DNA of 64,000 nt from Mixia osmundae IAM 14324 (GCF_000708205.1 NW_014575563.1:613361-677360), one strand, 5' to 3'. Positions 11,369 through 23,726 are shown, numbered from the stretch's first letter. A program made the numbers and translations. The notes: a model not told the origin generated them from the sequence alone.

Positions 11369-13672
11369 ATGAAGCCTCGACAGCGAGCGGCCCTCCTCAA
11401 TGCCTTTCGATCATCGCACTCGACCAAGCAGCAGCAGCCAAGAGTCGCCTCGGCGTATGCTGGCCTGTCCAGATATTTTTCTGGCTCTGTAGCTCCTCAG
11501 CGACAATGGACTGCTCGGCCTTCCTCTCTGAGCATGTCAGCTTCGCAACAAGCTGCTCGTTTGCCCGTGACGCGCTCGTTGGCTGCATCGGCGGCGCTGC
11601 GAGACTACAAAGGAGCCGCCAATGAGCAAAAGCAACGCGCCGATGCTCAGAAGCTCAGCGAATCGCAAGCTACTCAGGCCGAGAGTGATGGGACGACATT
11701 ACACAATCTCCAGCAATCGGTAGTGCACTCGATACCTTCGCTGACAAAGCGAAAGCAGATGCGCGATGAGTCCGTTCTGCAGCTCACGAATGGGCGCAAA
11801 TCTGACACGTCGTACAGGTTACTTTCGCGAGCAACAGGCTTCTTCGAACGTCTCAAGATCCGCTTCAAGTGGTTCACTATACGTGGCTTCCGGTCCTACA
11901 AGACGGATGACTATAGTGCATTCGTCAGCTTCTTCCTTGGAGGCGTCGGACTCTGGATCGCCATCGGCACGTACGTTCTGGCGTATCAATGACGTCGGAC
12001 GCGTCTGATAGGTTCGTCCAGGACAAGCTTCTTTGCGAGTATCTTTTTCCTGGCCAATTCTTTACAGCTGCAAGGCAAGACACTTTTGACCTCTGGTGAA
12101 GATGCATTGAATGACTGTCTGATGACAGAATCACTTGCTAGGAAGCTAGGCAGCTATCTGACCGCATCTTCCGGCGTGACCATCGTTTTCGAATCCGCCA
12201 TCGTACCTCGTTTCAGCTTGAAAGACTCGCGTATCAGCTTCAAGAATGTCTACATCTCTCGCGGACCGGTGAAGAAGAGGGCGATCGAGCCCCTCATGCC
12301 TCAGCCGAACGACGACGAAGGTGTGCAGGTCTCATCTGAGCGCGCTGGCGCAGAGGGCGAGTATGATCCAGCGAAAGCCAATTGGTCATACTTCCACTTG
12401 CAAGTCGATTCGATCGAGGTCTCGCTTAGTCTATGGCGGTGGCTCGATGGCAAAGGACTCGTCAAGGACGCCGTTGTCAAAGGTGTCCGGGGCGTACTCG
12501 ATCGCAGCCATATCGTTACAGATCCGAAAGCGGTAAAAGACCGGACAGCTTTTCGACACACTGCGCGGCCAGGCGACTTTCATCTCGAGACACTCGAGCT
12601 CGAGGATTTCTTGGTGACTGTACATCAGCCGTATGGTTTCAGACCGTACAACTTTTCCATCTTTCATGCCTCGATACCGACCTTGAGAAAGCAGTGGCTA
12701 TTCCTTGACATGCTATCGGCCGACTCTATCACCGGTCAGGTCGACAACTGCTTGTTCTCGCTGCACAAACCGCAGAGTATCGGCCGGACAAGCGAAGAGG
12801 ATCTCAAAGACGGCACATGGAAGCGCATGTCGAGATTTCGAGTTGACGGCGTGCCTATCGATCATTTGCAGTCTCCTCACGACGAAGGACCAATAAGCTG
12901 GATCACGTCTGGACGTGCAGATCTCGTTGCAGACATACGATTCCCACGTCAAGCTGGCGATGACGTCGATTTGAGCGAAATACTGGGCGACTTGGTGGAG
13001 CGAATCGACGAGACAATCAGCTCACGGCCGCCTCCGGCAGACCGGATACCAGGACAGCCACAGCTCGCGACCGGTAAGCCTCTGGAAGCACCCAAGTCGA
13101 GCATCCGAAGCCTTCTCGGTCTCGAAGAGCACGACGATCGCGACGATGACGCACATAGCGCGGTCACATTTGATCTCGACATTCGCTTCAAGGATCTCAA
13201 GGCTACGATACCTGTGCGTATTGCCTCCATCCAGCATCTAGGAAGCTAGCAGCTCATTCGTGCTCTCAGATCTTCGATGATCACCTTTCGTATGCGAACA
13301 ATGCGCTCGTGCGACCTGTGAGCATCCCTGCTCATGTGCTGTTCTACGCTGACAGCTCATAGATCGTTGCCTTCCTCAATTCAAACCGCACATTGATACC
13401 GATCAAGTGTCATGTCGAGTTGCCGCTGGTACGCTCAACAGCTACGTAAAGGCGAAGCAGACTGACAGGCTGAGCAGCCCGAGCTTGACGGATCTTGGAC
13501 GACTCATGACACAGGCTTGCTCGATCTGGTATCCGAACAAGTCTATGCTGCGCTCGCGCACCATGTGCAGACTCAAAACGACCGGAGAGCCAAGGTTGTG
13601 GGGCTGTGGAGCCTGCAGATGACGGCTCAAGCCGTGTTGACTGCGCTCAGAGGCAGACTCGATCCTTACTAA
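11369..13672 (+). CDS. MDM31: Mitochondrial inner-membrane protein Mdm31/Mdm32 family
   Basis: Six exons, 11369..11970, 12022..12074, 12129..13213, 13270..13317, 13363..13428 and 13478..13672, give about 682 residues. An Arg/Ser-rich N-terminus looks like a mitochondrial presequence. A membrane segment near residue 195 (FVSFFLGGVGLWIAIG) is followed by the family hallmark RKLGSYLTASSG, VTIVFESAIVPRF and DSRISFKNVYISRGP. The end carries SYANNALVRPIVAFLNSNRT and ELDGSWTTHDTGLLDLV, also typical. In yeast Mdm31 works in mitochondrial shape and phospholipid (PE/cardiolipin) handling. The second intron has a GC donor (CAAGGCAAGA). Two very short exons (48 and 66 bases) near the end are needed to reproduce the conserved tail. 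Confidence 0.92.
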
Positions 13673-13831
13673 CGCGCCTCAATGCACCACTACTCGTTCG
13701 CAGTGCATAGGTCTCGAATGATGATAGCATTGGATTGCTGATCTAACTTGAGTCGCACCCTGGGTTTCCGTGTACAATCGAGCGACGACAGACACCATGA
13801 TCGATGCGGTACGCTTTGGCGAGCGTATCTA

Positions 13832-14389
13832 CTAAGCCAATGTGAACCGCCAGGCAAGGTAAGCGAAGAGGAAGCCCAGAGGAATGAGGTAGGTGAAACC
13901 CTCTGGTGTTGGCATGGTACCGCCCGCAGACTTTGCGGACGCCTTTGGTGATGCCGGTCCCTCTGCTGCGCCCTGCAAAACGGTCAAGTCAGCTCAGATG
14001 CTGTATGCTGAGAACTTCTATGGCGAACCTCCTTGCAGGTGCCTACGACAAAGTCCTCGAGCAGCTTTCTCGCCTCGTCAGAATGGCCAACATCTTCAAA
14101 AGCCTCGGTAGCATCTCTGCCGCCTTCGCCTAAGAGGACTTCGTCACCGCCTGGATGCTGTGGGACATCATCATCAGCGTCTGTAGAACCTTACGATTTC
14201 AAGCTGAGCACCTCGTCTAGGAACTTGGCGACCGAATAGACTGTGAATCGACGAATTCGACACGATCAGACCATCGCCCAACGCTCGTTTCTTCGCTCGA
14301 GATCACTGACCTTTGCCGTGGATGAGCAGATGCAGATCATCCTTGGACTTCTTCGCCGATAGTTCCTCGAACGAAAACTCTTTCGACAT
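13832..14389 (-). CDS. CYB5: Cytochrome b5, tail-anchored
   Basis: Four exons, 14389..14311, 14240..14212, 14157..14029 and 13972..13832, give 125 residues. The heme-binding fold is clear: [19 protein letters not shown] supplies the first axial His and [12 protein letters not shown] the second. A Ser/Ala linker leads to a C-terminal hydrophobic anchor ([15 protein letters not shown]), so the protein should sit on the ER with the heme domain in the cytosol. It donates electrons to desaturases, sterol and sphingolipid hydroxylases. The second exon is only 29 bases. It converges with MDM31 and runs in the same direction as SMC5 upstream of it. Confidence 0.93.
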
Positions 14390-14548
14390 CGTTCGCTCAC
14401 TTGACTGAAGCTGATCGTCAGGCGAGTCAACCTCGCCGCTTCAACCAATCGAACGCGGCGACTTCGGCCGTTTCCGTCTGGGGAAATGATGTGAGAATTC
14501 GATCACAGAGAATTTTATTACATTCGACAACAAGAAGCAATGAGCAAT

Positions 14549-17500
14549 TCATCGAGCATGTGCGACAGCCTGCAGTCGTCTCGTGAGGATCTCCATCGCG
14601 TTAAACCTGGACGGTAGCCAGTCGCCAGAATGAACGCAGAGGATCTTCATCATTTGGTGATATTCTAGATTGGGTAAAAGCTTTGGCGTGATGAGGAAGT
14701 ACTGGCCAGCGTCTTGCGTGCATGTCACAGCGACGAGCTGGTTGTGAACTCTGCGCTCGGCTCGCTGATCCATACCCTGCTCGCCAACAGATGAGCATGT
14801 TGGCGGAATGATCCGCAAGCCGACATGCCTGGTTAATCTCGTCTACCAGGGAAAACGGCGCTTTGGCGAGTTCTGTGAGGCTCATCAGGTAGAGAATGGT
14901 CGACAACGATCGTTCCTGCAGAGTTCCTTGAGCACGATCGAGGCTGCGAAGATCGAGACGCACGCCACCGGATTGCCGCGTTGCCGTCAGCAAACTGAGT
15001 GCTTCTTGCTTTCTGAACGAGACGGAGATCTCGATACCCCACTGATCATAGTCTTCGGATTCGCTGTTGAGGTTGATCTCGCCGAGACAGCCGAAGCCTG
15101 CGGTCATATTCAGCTCCGACCAAGTCTTGGCAGTTACAGCGCACGGTTGAAAGCTTCTCCAAAGCGCTCGCTGACCCGTCTGACCAGAGCCTCAATCGCG
15201 GGCGTATAGAGATGCTGCAACGCGGTACGATGTCAACTGGGCCCTAGGTCAAGCTACGAATACTCACCCTGACTTTCTGCACCGATGTACGCAGTTTCTC
15301 AAGCGCCGCATCGTCCGCCACGACTTTAGCGCGTAAGACTTCAATGAACTCTTGACGTTCTTCGTATTGGCGCAAGACATCGCTGCCGACGTTTGCCAAC
15401 AACTCCAGCTCGCCTTGTCGGGTCTCGCGTTCTATCATGAGCTGTTCGGCGGGAGTGCCCATTGCGTTCCGCTCCGTCACCCGCTCACTCATTTCCGGCG
15501 GCAATTCGTCCATCTTGGCCGAAGCTTTTTGATAGACCGCTGACGCTTCCATTTTGCATTTGTTCAATCGGGCTTTGACTGCAGGCCAAGTATCAGATTT
15601 CGGAGCCGCTATATTGATCACGCGTACCCTCTTCGATGGCTTCTTGTGCTTCTAGGATCGCCTGTTGGCTCTCGGCTAGGACTGTGTCAAGTGCAGACTT
15701 GTCGGCTTCCGCACTCTGTAAGGCGAGTCCTCTTAGAGTTATGAGGGCACGTGTCTCGCAGAGCTCATGGAACGTCGCCTGCTCACTGATGAGACAGATC
15801 TGTACGAATGGACAGTAGCTACGCACCATAGCTTTGCTCGCAATGGACAGATGCGAGCGCGCGGTCTTACGCAGAGCGAGTGTGTGCTTTTCGCGCTTCT
15901 CTTCGCCGGACGGCTTGTTCAATTCGCTTTCGAGCGTCGCGCAGCGCTCTTCTACTCGGACACTTTCTCAGCAAGGCACACATCAGAAAGCATATCAATT
16001 GAGCCGCACCGTATTTGACTTTAAGTTTGAGCCACTCGTGCCTCGCTGCACCGGACTTCTGCTCCTCATCCGCCAGTCGTGCGTCGGTACTTTGTAGCTC
16101 TGCGTGCTCCTCGCGAGTCTCGGCATTGCGAACAGAGAAAGCTTCGAATGCTTCTTGCTGAGCGTCCCTCTGTTGTTCCGCCGTCGCAATCCGTCGCTCG
16201 CATTCCTTTACAGCCGTCGCATCAATCGCTGACGATAGAACTGTTGCGTTTCGCAGGCCCCTCGTGTTCGTCTGTGCAAAGCCTTGGCCGTACATTGATG
16301 GTTTGATGGTCGTGACTGATGGTCCGATGACATATTTGCGCACTTGCGAAGCGCGCGACTCGAAAGCCTTGACATCAATGCTCGTTGATGGTTTGAAAGC
16401 AATAGGTATCCGATGCAGATTTGAGCGCGCGCAAACGAAGCGTAAAACCTCGGGCGGGCCAGAGATGCAGTCAATCGCCCAGCAATCGAATCCTAAGCGC
16501 TGCAGCTCTGCGAGCGAGAAGGGAGCATGAAATTGCTCGTCGCTGATGTTTGCGAGATAGATCTTATACTTTGTGTCTTTCCACAATCCATTGGCGATCT
16601 GCGCCTGAAGGAGCTCGTAGTCTTCTCGGAGCTCGCAGACAAATGTTCTGAAAACATCTACCTGGATCAGGGTCTCCATGGCTGCGGCCGCTTTCTCATC
16701 TGTAAGCCCGATTTCGATCGCGACAGGACCCCAGACTTTGCCCTTGAGCTTGTCAGGATGCTCCTTGAGGTACGCCTGGGTCGCCAAGATGCCCTGAAAG
16801 AGATGATTCTGCCGGGCCATCGAAGACTTGAGCGCTCCTAAGCGCCGGTTGCCAGCAGATTCGAGTTTTGTGATTCTGCGCGACGACTTACAAATGAAGA
16901 CAAATAGCAGGCCTGCTGACTTACTGCGCTTTCTGCAGCTTGATCTCTGCTTCGAGTTCGGCAGTCGTGGCCAGCAAAGCTTCAGCTTCTGCTTGCTCAG
17001 CCCGAATCTTCTGCGTTAGCCGGAGCATCTCGGATTTGCACTCGCGCTGGGAAGAGGGAGATCAGTGCGAGTCTGTCGCAAGAAACGGTGCAGTGACTGA
17101 CGCGTCGTCGCTTTGACTCGGTCAGGTCGACCTCTGGCGGCTCATCTTGCAATTGTCGCTTGATGTTGTCAATCTGCCTCCGGCACTGCGCTATCCTCTG
17201 CTCGCGTGCCTTGATATCGGCCCTGAGGCTTTGCAGATTGTTGCGTTCAACTTCGAGCTTTTTGTCGGAAGCATCCAGCTCTTTATTGATACGATTCAGT
17301 TTCGCTTCCGCAGACAGGTGGAGACCGTCGGCATCCCTCGCTGATCTTGACGCCGCTTTGTACCTCTGCTCCAGCAGACTGTCATGCGCGGCTCAGCGTG
17401 AACAGCGCTGGACTATGATGGCTTACGTCTTCTGATGCGCATAAGGAGCTCGCTTGACCTCTAGTTCGCGCAGCTGCTGCACGCGCTCGTTCTTCTCACC

Positions 17501-18906
17501 TTTGACCTCATCATACGCCAATTTCTTGACTTTGTATTCCGCATAAGGAATGAGGGTATCGAGAATCGTGATTTCCTCCAGTAGCTCTCTCCGCTCTCTG
17601 TACCGGGCGACTTCGCGTTCAAGTGCGGCGTTACGGGCTTCGTTATTGCGTAGATCTTCTTTCTCTGCATCCAATTTCTGCCAAGACTGTTCAGCCATGC
17701 CGGACAAGAGATGCAGAGGCTGACCTTTTCTCTGTTGATGAGCAGCTTCTTCATTTTGATCAAATACTCGTGCCAGCTTGTTAGCTTGAGCGATCCGGCA
17801 GCGTTCTGGGTCTCCTTGAGTAGTTCGGCAGGCTTCATCTGCGCAAACGATACGACTTTATCTTGGGGAAGATAGGAACTAAGACGATCGATTCAGGCTA
17901 TGTTCATGGGGCGAGCCTTGTGCGCACCAGAGATTATCGACTTGAACATTCAGTCCCGCTACTTTTGCGACGACGTCGGTATGCTTTGCCTTCTTGCCAT
18001 CGAGATACCAATCGCTGTTGTTGCGTATGCGATTGATCTCGCGTCGGATGATGACATTGCGACTTTTCCGTCCCTTGAGCTCGATCTCTATGTGACCTTC
18101 GTCGTAGCCTTGCTTGACGAACAATCGCACTTCGTCTGCTCGCCCGAGGATCTATTGCAACCTGTCAGATTCTGTCTGTCTTGTATTTGATTGTGTCATT
18201 CACCTTGGGTGGCCATCCTAACCCGAGAGCAATGGCATTGGCTATGCTCGACTTGCCCGTGCCGTTCCTGAATTGCTGTCAGATTTGCCTGTTTGCATCT
18301 CAGGTAGGCTCACGGTCCGATGATCATATTGAGATGAGGTCCTGGACTGAATTCGACATGTTCATAGGTCATGAAATTGACACACTTGATTCGCATGATC
18401 GATCCGACGACGTATCTGCTCCTCGAGTCTCAGTGTGGCAAGATCCTGAATTGATAAGCCTACCCATCGTCGCCGCGCTCATTGAGATAGTGGCTCTCTT
18501 GAGCATCCGCTAGGAAGAAGGCCTCATCTGGCTCTTCCTCTACTTCCTCCTCCTCATCCCTAGTTTGTGGTGCGGGGCTGCTAGCGGCCTTCTTTCGCTT
18601 TGCATCAGGCGAAGAGCGAGTCACTTTACTCGTAGTTGCTTTGCGCTTTCTGCTTGCTTTGGCAGCCGGTTGTTCGTCGGTGTCGCTCTCCTCAGCTTGC
18701 GTAGGCGCTTGTTTAGGTACCCCATTGCCGTTGGTCAGCTTGCCCTTTGCTTTCTTCGTCATCTGCGGCGTATCGCTGTCAGAGGAGGTGTCCATGTAGC
18801 CTCGATGTGCGTTGCCGCGAGCAGGCCGGACCCGAGCGCTCGGCACTGGCTCGTCCGGGTCTGGAGCATCATCGTCCCCGTCAGAGTCGGCTACCCTGCG
18901 AGCCAT
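14549..18906 (-). CDS. SMC5: Structural maintenance of chromosomes protein 5
   Basis: Sixteen exons: 18906..18464, 18415..18314, 18267..18204, 18151..17928, 17878..17725, 17686..17427, 17378..17102, 17046..16925, 16875..16010, 15966..15827, 15778..15628, 15578..15268, 15214..15145, 15097..14964, 14915..14829 and 14776..14549. All phases close, giving about 1210 residues. A charged, acidic N-terminal extension of about 150 residues precedes Walker A (MIIGPNGTGKSSIANAIALG). Coiled coils flank a hinge, and the end has the Smc5 signature RQSGGERSLSTILYLMSL with Walker B APFSLVDEINQGMDQRAERR. Smc5 pairs with Smc6 in the Nse complex for recombination repair and replication restart. The last intron has a GC donor (CAGGCATGT). 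Confidence 0.94.
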
Positions 18907-19162
18907 CCTGACGAGGAAGCTACAGCGCTTGCCGGCGTCCGACGTCTGTCGAGTACCGTCGCGTTCGAATTTGCGCGCGTCGTCGCGCAAATTGCCGAGG
19001 CACCCTCCGTCCTCAAGCTTGCTACCGTCCACCGCATGAGCCGTGAATCAGCTCAAATTCCCACGTAGCGCTCTCATTTTCTCGAGCGGTCTCACTAGAT
19101 AGTGCAGCGGACTGTGCGCGCTAGGTTCAAGGATCAGCTTAGCATTTCAAGGTGCACTTCCG

Positions 19163-19405
19163 TCACTTCTTGAGGTCAGCGGTCCAGACGAGATCTGCTC
19201 CGGTGAGCGCGTTGTCATCAGATGCATTCGATGGCCCACTATCGTGGAGCGGAGACGCAGACCTTGATAGAGCTTTCTCGTTCGCGTCAAATGAGCGCGA
19301 TATCAAGCCAGGGTGGGGATTCAGACAGAAGCGACACTGGCGACGAGCAAGCAGCAATGGCAGCCTCTGAAGGCTGCATTGAGTAGTATGGTACAGCGCT
19401 GTCAT
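19163..19405 (-). CDS. Possible small mitochondrial-type protein, unknown
   Basis: An unspliced frame of about 80 residues. The first 30 (MTALYHTTQCSLQRLPLLLA, then RRQCRF) are rich in Arg, Leu and Ser with no acidic residue, like a mitochondrial presequence; the rest ends in LTGADLVWTADLKK. It sits alone between the start of SMC5 and the next minus-strand gene and has the same orientation. I do not recognise the family and it may be chance. Confidence 0.3.
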   Translation of the reverse strand: MTALYHTTQCSLQRLPLLLARRQCRFCLNPHPGLISRSFDANEKALSRSASPLHDSGPSNASDDNALTGADLVWTADLKK

Positions 19406-19484
19406 TGTCTTCTGGTTTGCCTCAATCAATCTTTATTCTTTTGTAGTCGATACAGTCTTGTGCGCGGGATAGGTCTGTAAGCGG

Positions 19485-20031
19485 CTAGTCACTCTTGTCG
19501 GACGACTTGTCAGAGGCAGAGGTGATAGTGCTCTCGGTTGGGCTCGAGGCAAACTTGTGCACTACCTGGGGAGAGGTCGAAAGCTGCATGGCAGTCAGCA
19601 AGCACTTTGTCCGAGAGCTCGCCAGCTCACGCGGGGATCAGGCATGGTACGATCGGGGATCTCGTCAAGTGCATCGATGCTGTCATGGATATCGAGCTGA
19701 TCGTTGCCCCATGCTGTCTCTGAACGTGAGCTCCGAGCATGTAGCAGAAGTCATGTGAGCGCACAATGCTGCGGGCCAATGTCAGTCAAGCCATCAGAGT
19801 GGATCATAGGCACTCACACGACCAGCGCCGTTCTTCTTGATCTGGACAGACGCTCTGTTGAGGGCCAGCATGAGTGATGCGGTCTCGAAGTCAGGTAGGT
19901 CACGCACGACTTTCCAAGCGTCTTGTAGTCATGCGTGAGAGCCTCTTGCCTGACAGGCTCACAGCTCATCAGTGCGAAAGGTGCACAGAGAGCTGGTAGA
20001 CTGACTTGTGCTTGTGCTGTGAGCGAGTCAT
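19485..20031 (-). CDS. Multi-exon small gene, family not recognised (model incomplete)
   Basis: Pieces on the minus strand look coding and are joined by good splice signals, but the 5' part is not resolved. A likely start at 20031 reads MTRSQHKHK. One exon reads AWKVVRDLPDFETASLMLA, then LNRASVQIKKNGAGR, ending at a GTGAGT donor near 19815. The next begins IVRSHDFCYMLGAH after a GCAG acceptor. A third part, DALDEIPDRTMPDPR, is followed by an intron and a Ser-rich tail (SPQVVHKFASSPTES) ending DKSSDKSD. Composition is that of a soluble, conserved-looking protein. It lies 70 bases downstream of the ITPase gene in the same direction. Function unknown. Confidence 0.4.
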
Positions 20032-20101
20032 GACTTGTAGGCTATCAGCAAGGAATGGCGGTCACGCGAGCGCGCGACTCCTCGATAGTTTCAAATTCGA
20101 T

Positions 20102-20915
20102 CTACAGCTGAGAAAGTCCCCGCCGGAGAGCTTCGAGCGCCTTGTAGCGATGCGAGAGCTTGTTCTTCTGCTCTGCCTCCATCTCGGCATAGCTACACCG
20201 ACTCGTCAGATCTGTGCACATCAAGTCTGCCGGACTCACGTCTTGCCAGTGCCTTCGACCTCAAAGATCGGATCCCAGCCAAAGTTGCTCGGGCCACGAG
20301 CAGGGACAATCCGTCCCTGCGTTCTGCCCTCGAACAAGACTGGCTCGGCTGTCGGCCCGGCACAGTAAGCAAAGGTGCACAGCGCATTCGCTCTGCGGTT
20401 CGAGAAGCCGTCGAGCATCTTGTTCAAGCCTGCCTACTGTCAGCGCAGCTGGCGGGCGTCGCGATAGGCCCACCATCATGTCCTATCCTCGCGAGGAAGT
20501 CCTTGATGTAGGGTCCAGGCAAGCCATCGAGGGCATCAAAGCAAAGTGCAGTATCCTGCTCCGTCTAAGCAAACATTGGATTTGGAACGGCCAGGCCGAG
20601 CTTACTTCAGTAATGCAAGGCCCATTCAAAGCTTTTGCCGCTGCTTGTACTTTGTAGCGTGCTACCTCCTGAGTCGTGCCCTGAACCTCTGGTACTAGAG
20701 AGCGATATCAGCACGAGCAGAGCGCTGATCCTGTGGCTGACAGTCCAGAGCTTGAGATGTCAAGTCGATTGTGGCTGCATCTGCCCCTGCGGCGAGGATC
20801 TGTCTGACCTCACGCAGCTTGTTCGCATTGCCCGTCACAAAGACTATGGCGGAGCTGCACTCAGTCTACTGAGCGGAAAGGGATCGCACAAGCACTGACT
20901 GAGCTGCCGTGCCAT
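20102..20915 (-). CDS. HAM1: Inosine triphosphate pyrophosphatase (ITPase/HAM1)
   Basis: Hydrolyses ITP, dITP and XTP to monophosphates and so keeps deaminated purines out of DNA and RNA. Clear exons are about 20854..20742, 20694..20606, 20555..20474, 20429..20240 and 20192..20102. Joined they read [19 protein letters not shown] (substrate-binding N-terminus), [80 protein letters not shown] and [16 protein letters not shown]. These are the full set of Ham1 motifs. The start-codon exon is not certain: an ATG at 20915 is the best candidate, but its join to the first clear exon needs a weak donor. It is divergent from the CASTOR-like gene, about 105 bases apart. Confidence 0.9.
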
Positions 20916-21020
20916 CGTCGAACGTTTTAATCTGAAGCGCTTGCCCGAGCGCGCTGAAAGTAAGGAAAGAGCGGCAGCGAGATGGATCCCAGAGGCAGAC
21001 GACGGTAGTCAGCAAGCACA

Positions 21021-23171
21021 ATGGCGAGCGCACTGATCAGCATCTCCATCTTGCCGGCGACGCTCAAGCTGGTCAAGATTCCTCGAGCGCAAGTCAATGA
21101 GCGCATGTATGAAATCAACAGGTCTCTGTCCTTTCGAGACTATGATCGAGTCGTATCTGCAGGCTCAGCCTCTCCCAAGTAGGCAATCCATCCAGCTCTA
21201 GTCCGAAGACGCTCATGCGCAAGCTCAGGGATCCATTCTATAGCTTGACCATGAACGAGGTCGAGCTCAGTATCTTTGCGGATACGTCAATTGTCGACAA
21301 GGTCTTTGCTCGCTGGCTGGAGCACGATACCTCCGAAAGGGACAGTATCGAAGTTGGACTCGAGACTTGGGTAGCCATGCAAGTCGAACAACACGGCGAC
21401 GAATGGGAGCAGGCCGGAGCTCGCGTCAAAGAGATTTCTGCGCCGCTTGCCGCGCAAGGCATCTCCATCTTGTTCCTCTCGACTTATATCTCCGACTTCA
21501 TCCTCATCAAAGAGCATCGCCTGGGCTTTGCATGTTCCATTCTCGAGTCGTCCGGCTTCAGGTTCCAAGCTTCACCAGATGACTTCAGCGCGTCAATGTC
21601 AGCATCGATGACAGTCTCGCCATCGCGCGAGAGACCCGTGGGCACGTCCGCAAAGTTCCTGGACGAGAGCAGTAGAACCGTTTCGACGCAGTCCGGTAGT
21701 AGTGTGACTCGGTCCATGACAGGCAGTCTCATTCTCAACAGCTCGCAAAATTCACCGCTCCTTTCGAGATCGCGCGGCAAGTCATCGAGCGCAGACTTGT
21801 CCCTCTCCCCGAATTCTTCTCGACAGAACTCCGCGGGCCAATCTCCTGAGGATTTCCAGACCAGTCTGTCGAAAGACAGCAAAGCGACAGAAGCCCTCGA
21901 CAGTACTCTCTCCGGTCCTCGCTCTTTTCCGGACTCGGACGATGTCTTTACCGAGGCTATGCGAGCGAAGGAGAGTGCTCATGGACGCAACTTGCGCTCC
22001 GCTTCGACGACATCTGCCGTGAGTTCCTCTACCTCGGCAATGGGCGATAAGATCTCGATTCTGCCGGACGAGCTCGTTTGTATCGGCCTCAATGCCCAAG
22101 ACGAGACAGCCTGGAGTCACAAGGTCATCTCCGCGCTCTTCTATTGCGACGTCATCTTGCCTTCTCGGCGCCTAGAAGGCTTGATCAATGGCATCGAGCT
22201 CGACATTGCGCCCGAGATTGACTACGAGAGCGTGGCTGCGAGTCTAGACGAACGTGAGCGTGATTTCGAAGGCGTGTCGATACCCTCAACGCACAGTTCG
22301 CCAGTTCAAGAAGTCGCACCATCGACACTCCGGCAGACCGATATCACCTTTGACAGCTTACGGCGCAACGCTGGTCGTTCGCGCGATGCCTCTGTCGAAT
22401 CGGCCATCGGCGCAACAGAGATGCTACGCCTGGCATCGAACAGCACCATCGTCACTCGTAATGCTCTGCTTCCGACAGCAGAATCTCCCTACCCCACGCC
22501 CTTCATATCGCTCACACAAACTCTCGAGGGGACATCGCTAACAGGCGATATTCGCCTACTTCGACTGATCTTCTCGCCTGCCGAGGAGACGAATATGGTC
22601 CATACGCTAGGCGACGGAGGTCTGCATGGCCATTGGCGGGGTGAAGAAGGCGAGCTAGAAACGAACGAGTTGCCTGCGCGAGGTCGACCGAGAATCCGCA
22701 AAAGTTCGAGCGGCGAACCTTTTGTGGGTGGTCAGATGGAGGATGCCGGCAGCAGCGTCTTTTCGCCCGACGAGGACGAAGAGGAGCTCGATATGAGCTT
22801 GCCTGAGCTGCCACACACCTCCTCCCGACGACCAAGCCAGAGATCTCTCGACGGAGGTCGGAGGCTTTACAAATGCTTACAGTTGGATCTATCCTCCTTT
22901 GGCCTCGGTCAGCATTCTTATCTCACTCTGCTTCGCATCCACTGATCATGCCATCTATCCAACAGAAAAGGCTGGTATCGCGAACCATTTTTCGGATCTG
23001 CTGACGTCGCAAGGCATCAATCTAGTACGCGTGCTCTCTGCATCGAGAGCAACTCAGCTGACAGTGACGTAGCTGTACTCTTCGACTTTCTCGACGGCCA
23101 ACATCCTCGTCGCAAAGGCTGACATTCACAAAGCTTCACGCTGCTTGACGCACGCAACGACATCGCAATGA
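21021..23171 (+). CDS. ACT-domain protein of the CASTOR (arginine sensor) type
   Basis: Exons 21021..21106, 21202..22907, 22966..23024 and 23073..23171 give about 649 residues. The head (LISISILPATLKLVKIPRAQ) leads to RDPFYSLTMNEVELSIFAD and then the CASTOR hallmark ISILFLSTYISDFILIKEH, matching ACT2 of human CASTOR1/2 (LSTYQTDFILV). The C-terminal ACT repeat reads EKAGIANHFSDLLTSQGINL and LYSSTFSTANILVAKAD. Between the two ACT parts lie about 400 Ser-rich, probably disordered residues with patches of order (DELVCIGLNAQDETAWSHKV). Human CASTOR binds arginine and restrains GATOR2 upstream of mTORC1; fungi have a homologous family of unproven role. The first intron's donor could instead be nearer the acceptor; GTATGA at 21107 gives the best family length. 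Confidence 0.82.
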
Positions 23172-23221
23172 ACACACGACCGCCTACCATTCGTGCCTGC
23201 TTGTACATTGTACATGTACAG

Positions 23222-23726
23222 CTACCTTATTGTGGGCACCTTGATTGCCATTGAGTCCTGATCAGAGATATTCCACCACGTCGTGCCGTAGATTGCGAGA
23301 TTGCCGAGCATGACGGAAGTCAGAGCTAGTGCTGCCGGGCCTCGCGATTTGACAGCCCGTTTTGCGTTCAGGAAGAGATAGGACATTGACCAGGCTGCAA
23401 ACTGTTCAGCCATTGTATGCCGAATTCAAAATGCATCGCTACCTGTGCTGATGCCTGCGCCGTTTTGCCAATCCTTCGTCGTGGCGTAGCCCGAGAAACC
23501 AAAGATGAGCCAGAAACCGCTCAGCTGGACGAATGGCGGCAGGCCAGGATGTTTGAGGAGGGTCAATCCGTTGCCGACAAAGACTGTCAATCGACCTATG
23601 ATCACCTTTCTTGGCAGGAAAGAGCCGATTGGACTAACGCGCGCCGCTGGTGATCCAGGCCGGATAGGGACTCTTGCCGAGCCGCTCGAGCTCTCTTCGT
23701 AGTCCTGCTACATCACTGGTGCTCAT
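23222..23726 (-). CDS. AIM19: AIM19-like mitochondrial membrane protein
   Basis: Exons 23726..23639, 23583..23443 and 23394..23222 give about 133 residues. After RRELERLGKSPYPAW come a hydrophobic run (PPFVQLSGFWLIFGFSGYAT), the most typical piece DWQNGAGISTAWSMSYL, and a last hydrophobic stretch (ALALTSVMLGNLAIYGTTWW). Fungal Aim19 proteins share the NGAGF-AWS-LYL core. Yeast Aim19 was found in a screen for mitochondrial inheritance; its biochemical role is unknown. It converges with the CASTOR-like gene and is divergent from SMC6 across 135 bases. Confidence 0.72.

Noticed and set aside
21179-21201. A 23-base intron in the CASTOR-like gene
   Set aside because: A donor at 21107 (GTATGA) is in the same phase, gives a 95-base intron and a length that fits relatives better.
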